Shown: in pieces, positions 1 to 7,246 of the stretch
Layout: each line of letters opens with the position of its first letter
Position numbering within the stretch: the first letter of the stretch is position 1
NCBI RefSeq assembly: GCF_902364025.1
Contig: NZ_CABJCG010000035.1
Coordinates: forward strand, 1 to 26,552
From: Enterocloster lavalensis
GTDB taxonomy: Bacteria; Bacillota; Clostridia; Lachnospirales; Lachnospiraceae
Length of the DNA stretch: 26,552 nt
Direction of reading: 5' to 3'
Translations under genes and position numbers: made by a program
Notes under the pieces: generated by a model
Seen by the model: the letters and a program-made list of their open reading frames with translations, nothing else
Database searches by the model: none
What the model was told of the DNA's origin: nothing

Positions 1-50
1 GGGCGGATTCCGGACTTGCACCGGTTAGAAACGTGCGCCGCCGGGCGCAC
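1..50 (-). mobile_element. 5' end of a group II intron (probably class C), cut by window edge
   Basis: Read on the minus strand from position 50, the sequence starts GTGCGCCCGGC, forms a hairpin (33-39 with 44-50), continues with TTTCTAA, and then forms a second hairpin (10-13 with 21-24) whose loop is TGCAAGT. This resembles the start of domain I of bacterial group II introns. The Oceanobacillus iheyensis class C intron begins GTGTGCCCGGC and has a GGG-TGAGAGT-CCC hairpin at the matching place. The element begins a few bases after the T-run of the aroC terminator, which is the habitual insertion site of class C introns. The rest of the intron and any reverse transcriptase gene lie outside the window. 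The exact boundary is uncertain by about three bases, because a run of G precedes it. Confidence 0.62.
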
Positions 51-53
51 CCC

Positions 54-93
54 AAAAAGGAGCTGTGCACAATCAATCCCGTGCACAGCTCCT
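54..93 (-). terminator. Intrinsic terminator of aroC
   Basis: A perfect 13-bp inverted repeat (58-70 with 81-93) has a 10-base loop. On the minus strand it is followed by TTTTT overlapping its end (58-54). It lies 17 bases after the aroC stop codon. It is a classic Rho-independent terminator, and it is also the landing site of the putative intron at 1-50. Confidence 0.9.
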
Positions 94-110
94 CAAACCA
101 TATCTCCGCC

Positions 111-1211
111 TCATCTGCAGAAAAATTCCTGTATCCATTCCATCCTTGAACTCATCGACACCAACAACAAATCGCACACCGTGAGCGCCGTCATGGCTTC
201 CACCACTACCACCGCCCTTGGGACGATAATCGGGTCGTGCCTGCCGTGTATCTCGATCTCCACCTCTTCGCCGGACCGGTTCACGGTCTGCTGGGCCGAG
301 GCGATGGAGGGGGTGGGCTTGAAGGCGGCCCGGAATACCAGGTCGCTTCCGTCGCTGATTCCGCCCAGGGTCCCGCCGGAGTGGTTGGTGCGTTTGCAGA
401 CCGCTCCGCGCTCCAGGCCGAACGCATCGTTGTTGACCGATCCGGTGGACCCGGCGGCGGCAAAGCCGTCTCCGATCTCAAAACCCTTCACCGCGCCGAT
501 GGAGAGGATGGCTTTTGCCAGATTGGCGTCCAGCTTCTCAAATACCGGCTCGCCGACGCCCGCGGGAATCCCCGTCACCCGGCATTCCACCACGCCTCCG
601 CTGGAATCCCGGCGGGCCATCAGCTCCTCCAGGTAGGCCTCCGCCGCCCTGGCGGCCTCTGCATCCGGCATGTAAAGCCGGTTCTTCCACATTTCCTCCG
701 GGGCGAACCGCTCCGGAGAGATGGACACCGGGCCGATGGACCTGGTGTAGGCCTGAATCCGGATGTCCAGACTCTCCAGCACCTTGGCCGCGATGGCCCC
801 CGCCGCCACGCGTCCGATGGTCTCACGTCCTGAGGAGCGCCCGCCGCCCCGGTAGTCCCGGAATCCGTACTTCCGGTCAAAGGTAAAGTCCGCGTGTCCC
901 GGGCGGTACACATCCATGATATTCCCGTAGTCGTGGGAGCGCTGGTCCGTGTTGCGCACCTCCAGGGCAATGGGCGTTCCGGTGGTTTTCCCCTCGAACA
1001 CGCCGGAGAGAATCTCCACCCGGTCGCCCTCCTGTCGGGCTGTGGTGAACTTGCTCTGTCCGGGCTTTCTGCGGTCCAGCCAGGCCTGAATGTCCGCCTC
1101 GCTAAGCTCCAGCCCCGCCGGGCAGCCGTCCACCACCACGCCGATGCCTGTACCGTGGGACTCCCCCCAGGTCATTATCTTAAATATGGTCCCGTATGTT
1201 GAACCCGCCAT
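111..1211 (-). CDS. aroC: Chorismate synthase
   Basis: The 366-residue product fits chorismate synthase, the last step of the shikimate pathway: it converts 5-enolpyruvylshikimate-3-phosphate to chorismate using reduced FMN in the cytoplasm. The N-terminus carries the family signature GESHG (about residues 17-21) in the context TWGESHGTGIGVVVDG. The middle has RPGHADFTF followed by YRGGGRSSGRETIGRVAAGA, the conserved phosphate- and flavin-binding segment. Near the C-terminus, FKPTPSI and GRHDPI are also typical. Length is normal for the family. The ATG start is preceded by AAGGAG at six bases. The gene lies 75 bases after the lactonase-like gene on the same strand, and the two are probably co-transcribed. 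A strong terminator closes the unit. Confidence 0.97.
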   Translation of the reverse strand: MAGSTYGTIFKIMTWGESHGTGIGVVVDGCPAGLELSEADIQAWLDRRKPGQSKFTTARQEGDRVEILSGVFEGKTTGTPIALEVRNTDQRSHDYGNIMDVYRPGHADFTFDRKYGFRDYRGGGRSSGRETIGRVAAGAIAAKVLESLDIRIQAYTRSIGPVSISPERFAPEEMWKNRLYMPDAEAARAAEAYLEELMARRDSSGGVVECRVTGIPAGVGEPVFEKLDANLAKAILSIGAVKGFEIGDGFAAAGSTGSVNNDAFGLERGAVCKRTNHSGGTLGGISDGSDLVFRAAFKPTPSIASAQQTVNRSGEEVEIEIHGRHDPIIVPRAVVVVEAMTALTVCDLLLVSMSSRMEWIQEFFCR

Positions 1212-1286
1212 GTCTAACTCCTTGTCCGTCTTTATATTCCGTCTCGTTATTTCGTCTCAAATACCGCCGTATCCGCTCTTCTCAGA

Positions 1287-2342
1287 TCATCCGATCTTTA
1301 CAATCGCGCAGCAGTTGGGCTCGTTGACCTCAACGGCCCGGCCGCTCATGACCAGCAGACCCTTTTCGTAGTCCACGCTGAAGAAGGTCAGGGTGCCGCT
1401 GTCGTGGTTCACGGAGGCCAGGTGCCGTCCGTCCGGGAAGATCGCCACGTCCTTGGGGTAATTGCCGCTGATGGGCAGGCAGCAGATCATGGACAGAAGC
1501 CCGGTCTGCTCATCCCGGCTGTAGATGCTGACCGTATTCTCACCGGCGTTGGTGCAGTAAATATACTTCCCGTCCCTGGACAGCCTCATGGCGCAGGCCG
1601 CGGTCAGATTGCCCGGCTTCGGAGTGCTGGTGGTGGAAATGGTCTGGATCTTCTCAATCACCGGGGACCGTTCGCCGGTCTCGTAGGTGAACACATCGAT
1701 GACATTTTTCAGCTCGTACATCAAATAGATGAAGCGGCCGTCGTTGCTGAACCGGAAATGCCGGGGAGCCGACTCCAGGTCGCAGCGGATCGCGTCCACC
1801 TGGACCAGCTTGTTGTCCCGCTCGTTAAAACGGTAGATTCTCACCTGGTCGATGCCGTTGTCCACGCTCATGACAAAGCGGCCGTCCGGGGTTCTCCTGG
1901 TGCAGGTCACATGGGGGCGGAAGTTGCGCTCCGCAACGCTGCCGTAGCCCTTGTCGAACACGCCGTCCACAATATTCCCGACTGAGCCGTCCGGGTTCAG
2001 GCTGAGCACCGTGGTCTTCCCGTCGTGGTAACCGGAGACGAACACATACTTGTCCTCCTTATCCGTACACAGATGGCAGCCTCTCATGCCGCGGATGGAT
2101 GCGCTGTTCAGCCTGGCAAGGCTGCCGTTCTCCAGGATGCGGAAGGACACCACGCCCTCGTCCGCGATGGAGTAGAGGGTCTTTCCGTCGTTGGAGGCAA
2201 TTACATAGGAAGAGTTGTCCACCTCCACCTCACACCGTTCCTTGAACGTTCCTTTTTCCACGTCCACATCAAAAACCGTGATTCCCTTTGCCTTCCCGGT
2301 GTAGGAGTAAGACCCTACATAAGCCATATATTTACCTTTCAT
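1287..2342 (-). CDS. Lactonase-family seven-bladed beta-propeller protein (6-phosphogluconolactonase-like)
   Basis: The 351-residue product starts MKGKYMAYVGSYSYTGKAKGI and contains repeated blades of the type seen in the YkgB/Pgl lactonase family. Visible blade phrases include SRDGKYIYCTNAGENTVSIYSRD and IFPDGRHLASVNHDSGTLTFFSVD. Related proteins hydrolyse 6-phosphogluconolactone, but many members of this family have other or unknown substrates, so the reaction is an inference. No signal peptide is seen, so it should be cytoplasmic. GGGAGG lies nine bases before the ATG. A second in-frame ATG five codons later (MAYVGSY) is the usual start in relatives. The gene is divergent from the polyamine operon, with its own promoter at 2387-2415. 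Confidence 0.85.
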   Translation of the reverse strand: MKGKYMAYVGSYSYTGKAKGITVFDVDVEKGTFKERCEVEVDNSSYVIASNDGKTLYSIADEGVVSFRILENGSLARLNSASIRGMRGCHLCTDKEDKYVFVSGYHDGKTTVLSLNPDGSVGNIVDGVFDKGYGSVAERNFRPHVTCTRRTPDGRFVMSVDNGIDQVRIYRFNERDNKLVQVDAIRCDLESAPRHFRFSNDGRFIYLMYELKNVIDVFTYETGERSPVIEKIQTISTTSTPKPGNLTAACAMRLSRDGKYIYCTNAGENTVSIYSRDEQTGLLSMICCLPISGNYPKDVAIFPDGRHLASVNHDSGTLTFFSVDYEKGLLVMSGRAVEVNEPNCCAIVKIG

Positions 2343-2373
2343 CGCGCTTTTACCTCCCAGAATGATGCTTTTT

Positions 2374-2410
2374 AAAAACTAAAACAATCATACCATAATT
2401 TTTAGTTTTT
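2374..2410. promoter_or_regulatory. Perfect 11-bp inverted repeat overlapping the lactonase promoter (candidate operator)
   Basis: AAAAACTAAAA (2374-2384) and TTTTAGTTTTT (2400-2410) are exact inverted copies separated by 15 bases. One arm covers the -35/-10 spacer and the last -35 base of the promoter at 2387-2415. The other arm covers the predicted transcription start. The symmetry and placement suit a repressor site, perhaps for the XRE-cupin protein encoded just across the gap. The low-complexity arms also allow a chance repeat. Confidence 0.4.
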
Positions 2411-2415
2411 GTTAA
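2387..2415 (-). promoter_or_regulatory. Sigma-A type promoter for the lactonase-like gene
   Basis: On the minus strand, TTAACA (2415-2410) and TATGAT (2392-2387) are separated by exactly 17 bp. They lie about 45 bases upstream of the ATG at 2342. The spacer is AT-rich. No other good pair is nearer the gene. Confidence 0.65.
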
Positions 2416-2528
2416 CCAGAAAGTGTTTCCTGTTCCCATTTTAGGGAATTGGCGTAACCGGTCCGGGGGATATGCCGCCTGAACGGATACGAATTTGCGC
2501 CAGGCCCCGGGAAAGTTCCAAAAAGGTA

Positions 2529-2556
2529 TTGACAGAACTGTAAAACGCGGTATAAT
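2529..2556 (+). promoter_or_regulatory. Sigma-A promoter of the polyamine operon
   Basis: A consensus TTGACA (2529-2534) and a consensus TATAAT (2551-2556) are separated by 16 bp. The predicted start at about 2563 leaves a leader of about 125 bases before the regulator ATG at 2689. The leader (2557-2660) is strikingly AT-rich compared with the genes around it. It includes a loose inverted pair TACTAA (2579-2584) and TTAGTA (2610-2615). No riboswitch fold was recognised. Confidence 0.85.
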
Positions 2557-2688
2557 TAGCTTCGCATGTGTTTATTATTACTAAACTTTTTGGTTATTTT
2601 TATCGTCAGTTAGTATTTGTAAACTTCCAGGCGTTTTTTATTATACTTTTGTGGATATTATCTCTGAAAAAAGAACGGGAGGTGCCAT

Positions 2689-3222
2689 ATGCAGATTGGC
2701 GCAAAACTAAAGGAACTGCGGATACTAAAAGGGTTGACCCAGGAAGAGCTGGCGGACCGCACGGAGCTCTCCAAGGGCTTCATCTCCCAGCTGGAGCGGG
2801 ACTTAACCTCCCCCTCCATCGCCACGCTGATGGACATCCTGCAGTGCCTTGGAACCTCCATCGGAGAATTTTTCAACGAAACCCAGGAGGAACAGATCGT
2901 CTTTTGCAAGCAGGACTACTTTGAGAAGATCGACACGGAGCTGCACAACGAAATCAAGTGGATCATTCCCAACGCCCAGAAAAATGTGATGGAACCCATT
3001 CTCCTGACCCTGGAGGCCGGAGGTTCCACCTACCCGGACAATCCCCACGAGGGCGAGGAGTTCGGCTATGTGCTCCAGGGAAGTGTTTCCATTCACCGGG
3101 GAGCCAAGACATATAAGGCCAAAAAAGGGGAATCCTTCTACTTTGTGGCAGATAAAAAGCACTATCTGACCAGCAAAGGCGGCGCCGTAATCCTGTGGGT
3201 GAGTTCTCCCCCCAGCTTTTAA
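2689..3222 (+). CDS. XRE-family regulator with C-terminal cupin domain (polyamine operon regulator)
   Basis: The 177-residue protein has an N-terminal helix-turn-helix (about residues 6-62, with the core GLTQEELADRTELSKGFISQ). A C-terminal cupin follows (about residues 100-175), with NPHEGEEFGYVLQGS and a glycine-led second motif KKGESFYF. The architecture is that of PuuR-type regulators, whose cupin usually senses a small molecule. It is the first gene of a unit continuing into potABCD, 27 bases before potA, so it probably controls this operon and itself in response to polyamines; that ligand is inferred from context. The ATG is set by GGGAGG six bases upstream. It is not possible to tell from sequence whether it activates or represses. 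Confidence 0.92.
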   Translation: MQIGAKLKELRILKGLTQEELADRTELSKGFISQLERDLTSPSIATLMDILQCLGTSIGEFFNETQEEQIVFCKQDYFEKIDTELHNEIKWIIPNAQKNVMEPILLTLEAGGSTYPDNPHEGEEFGYVLQGSVSIHRGAKTYKAKKGESFYFVADKKHYLTSKGGAVILWVSSPPSF

Positions 3223-3249
3223 CTTTAAATACCAAAGGAGAAGAATGCA

Positions 3250-4326
3250 ATGAGCCAGCCATTGATTGATTTACAAAACATTTCCAAAAGCTTTGACGGA
3301 GAACTGGTACTGGATGATTTAAATCTCTCCATCAAGGAGAACAGCTTTGTAACCCTTCTGGGCCCCAGCGGCTGCGGCAAAACCACCACCCTGCGGATTC
3401 TGGGCGGTTTTGTGACGCCGGACAATGGGCGCGTGATTTTCGACGGACAGGACATCACCAAGCTGCCGCCTCACAAGCGCCAGCTCAACACCGTGTTCCA
3501 GAAATACGCCCTGTTCCCCCACATGAACATCGCGGAGAACATCGCCTTTGGCCTGAAAATCAAAAACAAACCCAAATCCTACATCGACGACAAGATCAAA
3601 TACGCGCTGAAGCTGGTGAACCTGCCCGGCTATGAGAAGCGGGACGTCACCTCCCTGTCCGGCGGCCAGCAGCAGCGGATCGCCATCGCCCGGGCCATTG
3701 TGAACGAGCCCCGGGTGCTTCTTCTGGATGAGCCCCTGGGCGCGCTGGACTTAAAGCTGCGCCAGGATATGCAGTACGAGCTGATCCGCCTGAAAAATGA
3801 ACTGGGCATCACCTTCATCTACGTCACCCACGACCAGGAGGAGGCGCTGACCATGTCCGACACCATCGTGGTCATGAACCAGGGCTATATCCAGCAGATG
3901 GGTTCCCCTGAGCAGATTTACAACGAGCCGGAGAACGCCTTTGTGGCCGACTTTATCGGGGAGAGCAACATCGTGCCCGGCACCATGATCCGCGACGAGC
4001 TGGTGGAAATTTTCGGAGCCCGCTTCGTCTGCGTGGATAAGGGCTTTGGTAACAACAAACCCGTGGACGTGGTGATCCGCCCCGAGGATATCGACCTGGT
4101 GAAACCCGAGGACGGCACGCTCCAGGGCGTGGTGACCCACCTGATTTTCAAGGGCGTGCACTACGAGATGGAGGTGACCACCCCGGACGGCTTTGAATGG
4201 CTGGTGCACTCCACCGACATGTTCCCGGTTGGACAGCAGGTGGGCATCCACGTGGAGCCCTTTGAAATTCAGATCATGAATAAGCCTGCTTCTGAGGACG
4301 AGGAGGCGTTGGGAGTCAATGAATAA
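3250..4326 (+). CDS. potA: Spermidine/putrescine ABC transporter ATP-binding protein
   Basis: The 358-residue ATPase powers polyamine uptake by the PotABCD importer at the inner face of the membrane. Visible motifs are Walker A GPSGCGKT (38-45), Q-loop Q84, signature LSGGQQQR (136-143), Walker B VLLLDE (156-161) and the switch histidine in VTHDQEE (about 193). The region after about residue 235 has the TOBE-like regulatory fold expected of PotA, including [18 protein letters not shown] precedes the ATG by nine bases. The gene end overlaps the potB start by eight bases, so translation is probably coupled. Nothing in the motifs is missing. Confidence 0.96.
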   Translation: MSQPLIDLQNISKSFDGELVLDDLNLSIKENSFVTLLGPSGCGKTTTLRILGGFVTPDNGRVIFDGQDITKLPPHKRQLNTVFQKYALFPHMNIAENIAFGLKIKNKPKSYIDDKIKYALKLVNLPGYEKRDVTSLSGGQQQRIAIARAIVNEPRVLLLDEPLGALDLKLRQDMQYELIRLKNELGITFIYVTHDQEEALTMSDTIVVMNQGYIQQMGSPEQIYNEPENAFVADFIGESNIVPGTMIRDELVEIFGARFVCVDKGFGNNKPVDVVIRPEDIDLVKPEDGTLQGVVTHLIFKGVHYEMEVTTPDGFEWLVHSTDMFPVGQQVGIHVEPFEIQIMNKPASEDEEALGVNE

Positions 4327-5155
4327 TGAAAACCGCGCGGCTCTGGGCAAAAAACTGTTATCCGGGCCTTACCTGTTCTGGATGGTGGGTTTCACCCTCA
4401 TCCCTCTTGCGCTGATTTTCTGGTATGGCATCACCGACAAATCCGGCGCATTTACCCTGCAGAACGTGCTGGCCATCGCCTCGGCGGACCACGCCAGCGC
4501 TCTGTGGCTCTCCCTGGGCCTGTCCCTGGTGAGCACCTTAATCTGCCTGCTTTTAGCCTATCCCCTTGCCATGATTCTCCGGGGACGGGGCCAGGCGGCC
4601 AGCGGCTTTATCGTGTTCATTTTCGTGCTGCCCATGTGGATGAACTTCCTGCTGCGCACCATGGCCTGGCAGACCTTATTGGAAAAAAACGGCGTGATCA
4701 ACGGAATCCTGACCTGGCTTCACCTGCCGAAGCAGTCCCTGATCAACACGCCCTGGGCCATCATCCTGGGTATGGTGTACAACTTCCTGCCCTTCATGGT
4801 CCTGCCCATTTACAATGTGCTTTCCAAGATCGACGACAATACCATTAACGCCGCCAAGGACTTAGGCGCAAACAGCTTCCAGACCCTGATCTTCATCTGG
4901 CTGCCCTTAAGCATCCCCGGAATCATCAGCGGCATCACCATGGTTTTCGTGCCCTCGCTGACCACCTTCGTGATCTCCGATCTGTTGGGCGGCAGCAAGA
5001 TCCTGCTGATCGGAAATGTGATCGAGCAGGAGTTTACCAAGGGCAGCAACTGGCATCTGGGCAGCGGCCTGTCCCTGGTGCTCATGGTATTCATCCTGAT
5101 CAGCATGGCGATGATCGCCAAATACGATAAAAATGGAGAGGGGACGGCATTCTGA
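4319..5155 (+). CDS. potB: Spermidine/putrescine ABC transporter permease PotB
   Basis: The 278-residue membrane protein has about six hydrophobic segments, beginning with [21 protein letters not shown]. The binding-protein-dependent permease loop is present near residues 175-200 as [26 protein letters not shown], the EAA-type contact site for PotA (in this family A-x-DLGA). It forms the heteromeric channel with PotC. It overlaps potA by eight bases, and its stop codon shares one base with the potC start. Length is normal for PotB (about 275-285). Confidence 0.95.
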   Translation: MNNENRAALGKKLLSGPYLFWMVGFTLIPLALIFWYGITDKSGAFTLQNVLAIASADHASALWLSLGLSLVSTLICLLLAYPLAMILRGRGQAASGFIVFIFVLPMWMNFLLRTMAWQTLLEKNGVINGILTWLHLPKQSLINTPWAIILGMVYNFLPFMVLPIYNVLSKIDDNTINAAKDLGANSFQTLIFIWLPLSIPGIISGITMVFVPSLTTFVISDLLGGSKILLIGNVIEQEFTKGSNWHLGSGLSLVLMVFILISMAMIAKYDKNGEGTAF

Positions 5156-5952
5156 TGACAAAAGGCACACAGACACTGCGGAAAATCATTTCCGATTTTT
5201 ATATGGTAATCATCCTGGTCTTTTTATACGCCCCGATTTTCACCATGATGGTCCTCTCCTTCAACCGTTCCAAGTCCAGAACCCAGTGGGGCGGGTTCAC
5301 CCTGGACTGGTATGTGCAGATGTTTGACAGCCGCCCCATTATGAGCGCGCTGTACACCACCCTGCTGATCGCATTTGTGTCCGCTCTGGCGGCCACGATC
5401 ATCGGCACGGCGGCCTCCGTGGCCATCAACAACATGCGGGCGCTGCCCCGCATCGTGATCATGGGCATCACCAATATTCCCATGCTGAACGCGGACATCG
5501 TCACGGGCATCTCCCTGATGCTGGCGTTCATCGCTTTCGGCATCTCCCTGGGATTTCAGACGGTTCTGATCTCCCACATTACCTTCAACATCCCCTATGT
5601 GATCCTGAGCGTCATGCCCAAGCTCAAGCAGACGGACCGCACCACCTACGAGGCGGCCCTGGACTTAGGCGCAACGCCGGTGAGGGCATTTTTTAAGGTG
5701 GTGTTCCCGGACATCATGCCCGGCGTGCTGTCCGGCTTCCTGCTGGCCTTCACCATGTCGCTGGACGACTTCATCATCACCCACTTTACAAAGGGAGCGG
5801 GCATCAACACCCTCTCCACCCTGATTTACAGCGAGGTCAGGCGCGGGATACGGCCTTCCATGTACGCCTTAAGCACCGTCATTTTCCTGACCGTGCTCAT
5901 CCTGCTTCTGATCGTCAATTTCCGTTCCGCAAAGAAACCCGATGACCATTAA
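5155..5952 (+). CDS. potC: Spermidine/putrescine ABC transporter permease PotC
   Basis: The 265-residue second permease has about six membrane segments, starting with FYMVIILVFLYAPIFTMMVLSF. The EAA-like loop is YEAALDLGATPVRAFFKVVFPDIMPG, which docks on PotA. SLDDFIITHFT near the C-terminus is characteristic of PotC. Its ATG overlaps the potB TGA by one base, indicating coupled translation within the operon. Length is typical. Confidence 0.95.
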   Translation: MTKGTQTLRKIISDFYMVIILVFLYAPIFTMMVLSFNRSKSRTQWGGFTLDWYVQMFDSRPIMSALYTTLLIAFVSALAATIIGTAASVAINNMRALPRIVIMGITNIPMLNADIVTGISLMLAFIAFGISLGFQTVLISHITFNIPYVILSVMPKLKQTDRTTYEAALDLGATPVRAFFKVVFPDIMPGVLSGFLLAFTMSLDDFIITHFTKGAGINTLSTLIYSEVRRGIRPSMYALSTVIFLTVLILLLIVNFRSAKKPDDH

Positions 5953-5999
5953 CGGCCGGGGATCACTTATAACACATCATTTTTAAGAGGAGAACAATT

Positions 6000-7124
6000 A
6001 TGAGAAAAAAGACTGTGAGAACAATGACCCTGACCGCCCTGATTGCCCTGGCCGCAGCCGCTATGCTGGCCGGCTGCGGGAAATCTGACAAAACAGCCGA
6101 GACCGGCGCGGAAGCGGAGAGCAACAAGCTCTACGTGTACAACTGGGGCGAATACATCGACGAGGACGTGGAGGCCATGTTCGAGGAGGAAACCGGAATC
6201 GACGTGGTTTACGACGTATTTGAGACCAATGAGGAGATGTTCCCCATCATCGAGGCCGGGGGTGTGAAGTACGACGTGGTATGTCCCTCCGACTACATGA
6301 TCCAGCGCATGATCCAGAACGACATGCTGGCCCCGCTGAACTTCGACAACATCCCCAACGTCAAGGAGATCGGCCCGGAATACATGGAAATGTCCAAGGA
6401 CTTCGACCCGGAGAACAAATACTCCGTGCCCTACTGCTGGGGTACCGTCGGCATCCTCTACAACAAGCAGCGCCTGGAGGAGTTAGGCGTGCCTGCCCCC
6501 ACCAAGTGGGCCGATCTGTGGGATGAGCGCTTAAGCGGGGAAATCCTCATGCAGAACAGCGTGCGCGACGCCTTCATGGTGGCCTTAAAGAGCAAGGGAT
6601 ACTCCTTAAACAGCACCAACGAGGCGGAGCTGGCCGAGGCCAGAGACCTGCTGATCGCCCAGAAGCCCCTGGTGCAGGCCTACGTGATCGACCAGGTACG
6701 CGACAAGATGATCAACGCCGAGGCCGCCGTGGGCGTGATTTACTCCGGCGAGATGCTCTACATTCAGGAGCAGGCGGCGGATCTGGGGCTGGATTACGAT
6801 CTGGAATATGTGATCCCCGAGGAGGGCACCAACCTGTGGCTGGATTCCTGGGTGATTCCCGCCAACGCGGAGAACAAAGAAAACGCGGAAAAGTGGATCG
6901 ACTTCATGTGCCGCCCGGACATCGCAAAGCGCAACTTTGAGTACATCACCTACCCCACCCCCAACAAGGGCGCCTTCGATCTGCTGGATCCGGAATTGCA
7001 GGAAAACAAGGCTGTGTTCCCGGACATCAACTCCTTAAAGGGGAGCGAGACTTTCCAGTATCTGGGAGATGAGGTGGAGACCATCTACAACGACATGTGG
7101 AAAGAAGTTAAGGCGGCGAAATAA
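6000..7124 (+). CDS. potD: Spermidine/putrescine-binding lipoprotein PotD
   Basis: The 374-residue extracytoplasmic substrate-binding protein delivers polyamines to PotBC. A lipoprotein signal peptide is clear: MRKKTVR, a hydrophobic core, then LAGC with the lipidated cysteine at residue 26. The mature part starts with a charged linker followed by LYVYNWGEYIDEDV, the hallmark start of the PotD/PotF fold, and contains EEGTNLWLDSWVIPANAEN near residue 280. AGAGGAG precedes the ATG by seven bases, after a 47-base gap from potC. A strong terminator follows 25 bases after the stop. Putrescine versus spermidine preference cannot be decided by eye. Confidence 0.95.
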   Translation: MRKKTVRTMTLTALIALAAAAMLAGCGKSDKTAETGAEAESNKLYVYNWGEYIDEDVEAMFEEETGIDVVYDVFETNEEMFPIIEAGGVKYDVVCPSDYMIQRMIQNDMLAPLNFDNIPNVKEIGPEYMEMSKDFDPENKYSVPYCWGTVGILYNKQRLEELGVPAPTKWADLWDERLSGEILMQNSVRDAFMVALKSKGYSLNSTNEAELAEARDLLIAQKPLVQAYVIDQVRDKMINAEAAVGVIYSGEMLYIQEQAADLGLDYDLEYVIPEEGTNLWLDSWVIPANAENKENAEKWIDFMCRPDIAKRNFEYITYPTPNKGAFDLLDPELQENKAVFPDINSLKGSETFQYLGDEVETIYNDMWKEVKAAK

Positions 7125-7145
7125 CACAACACATTGTATTCAACG

Positions 7146-7189
7146 AAAACCCCTGCGGTTCAGCTCACCTGAAACCGCAGGGGTTTTTT
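7146..7189. terminator. Bidirectional intrinsic terminator between potD and the GH13 gene
   Basis: CCCCTGCGGTT (7150-7160) pairs with AACCGCAGGGG (7173-7183). Flanking AAAA and TTTT arms lengthen the stem, with CAG/CTG pairs and one bulged A near the loop. TTTTTT follows on the plus strand and TTTT on the minus strand, so it can end both the pot operon and the convergent amylase gene, whose stop is at 7247. Confidence 0.92.
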
Positions 7190-7246
7190 ATCGATCATCT
7201 CCGTGGCCATAATCTCGTTCCTGACTGCTAATGGCCGTCCTTTTGC

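Noticed and set aside
1212..1286. Short near-repeats (GAGACGAAATA, GAGACGGAATA, AAGACGG) between the lactonase gene and aroC
   Set aside because: Only two and a half imperfect copies; too weak to call a repeat or binding-site array.
2568..2924. Plus-strand frame with a hydrophobic start in the leader of the polyamine operon
   Set aside because: It has no ribosome site and runs out of frame through the helix-turn-helix gene, whose own start and domains are clear. The hydrophobic look comes from the AT-rich leader.
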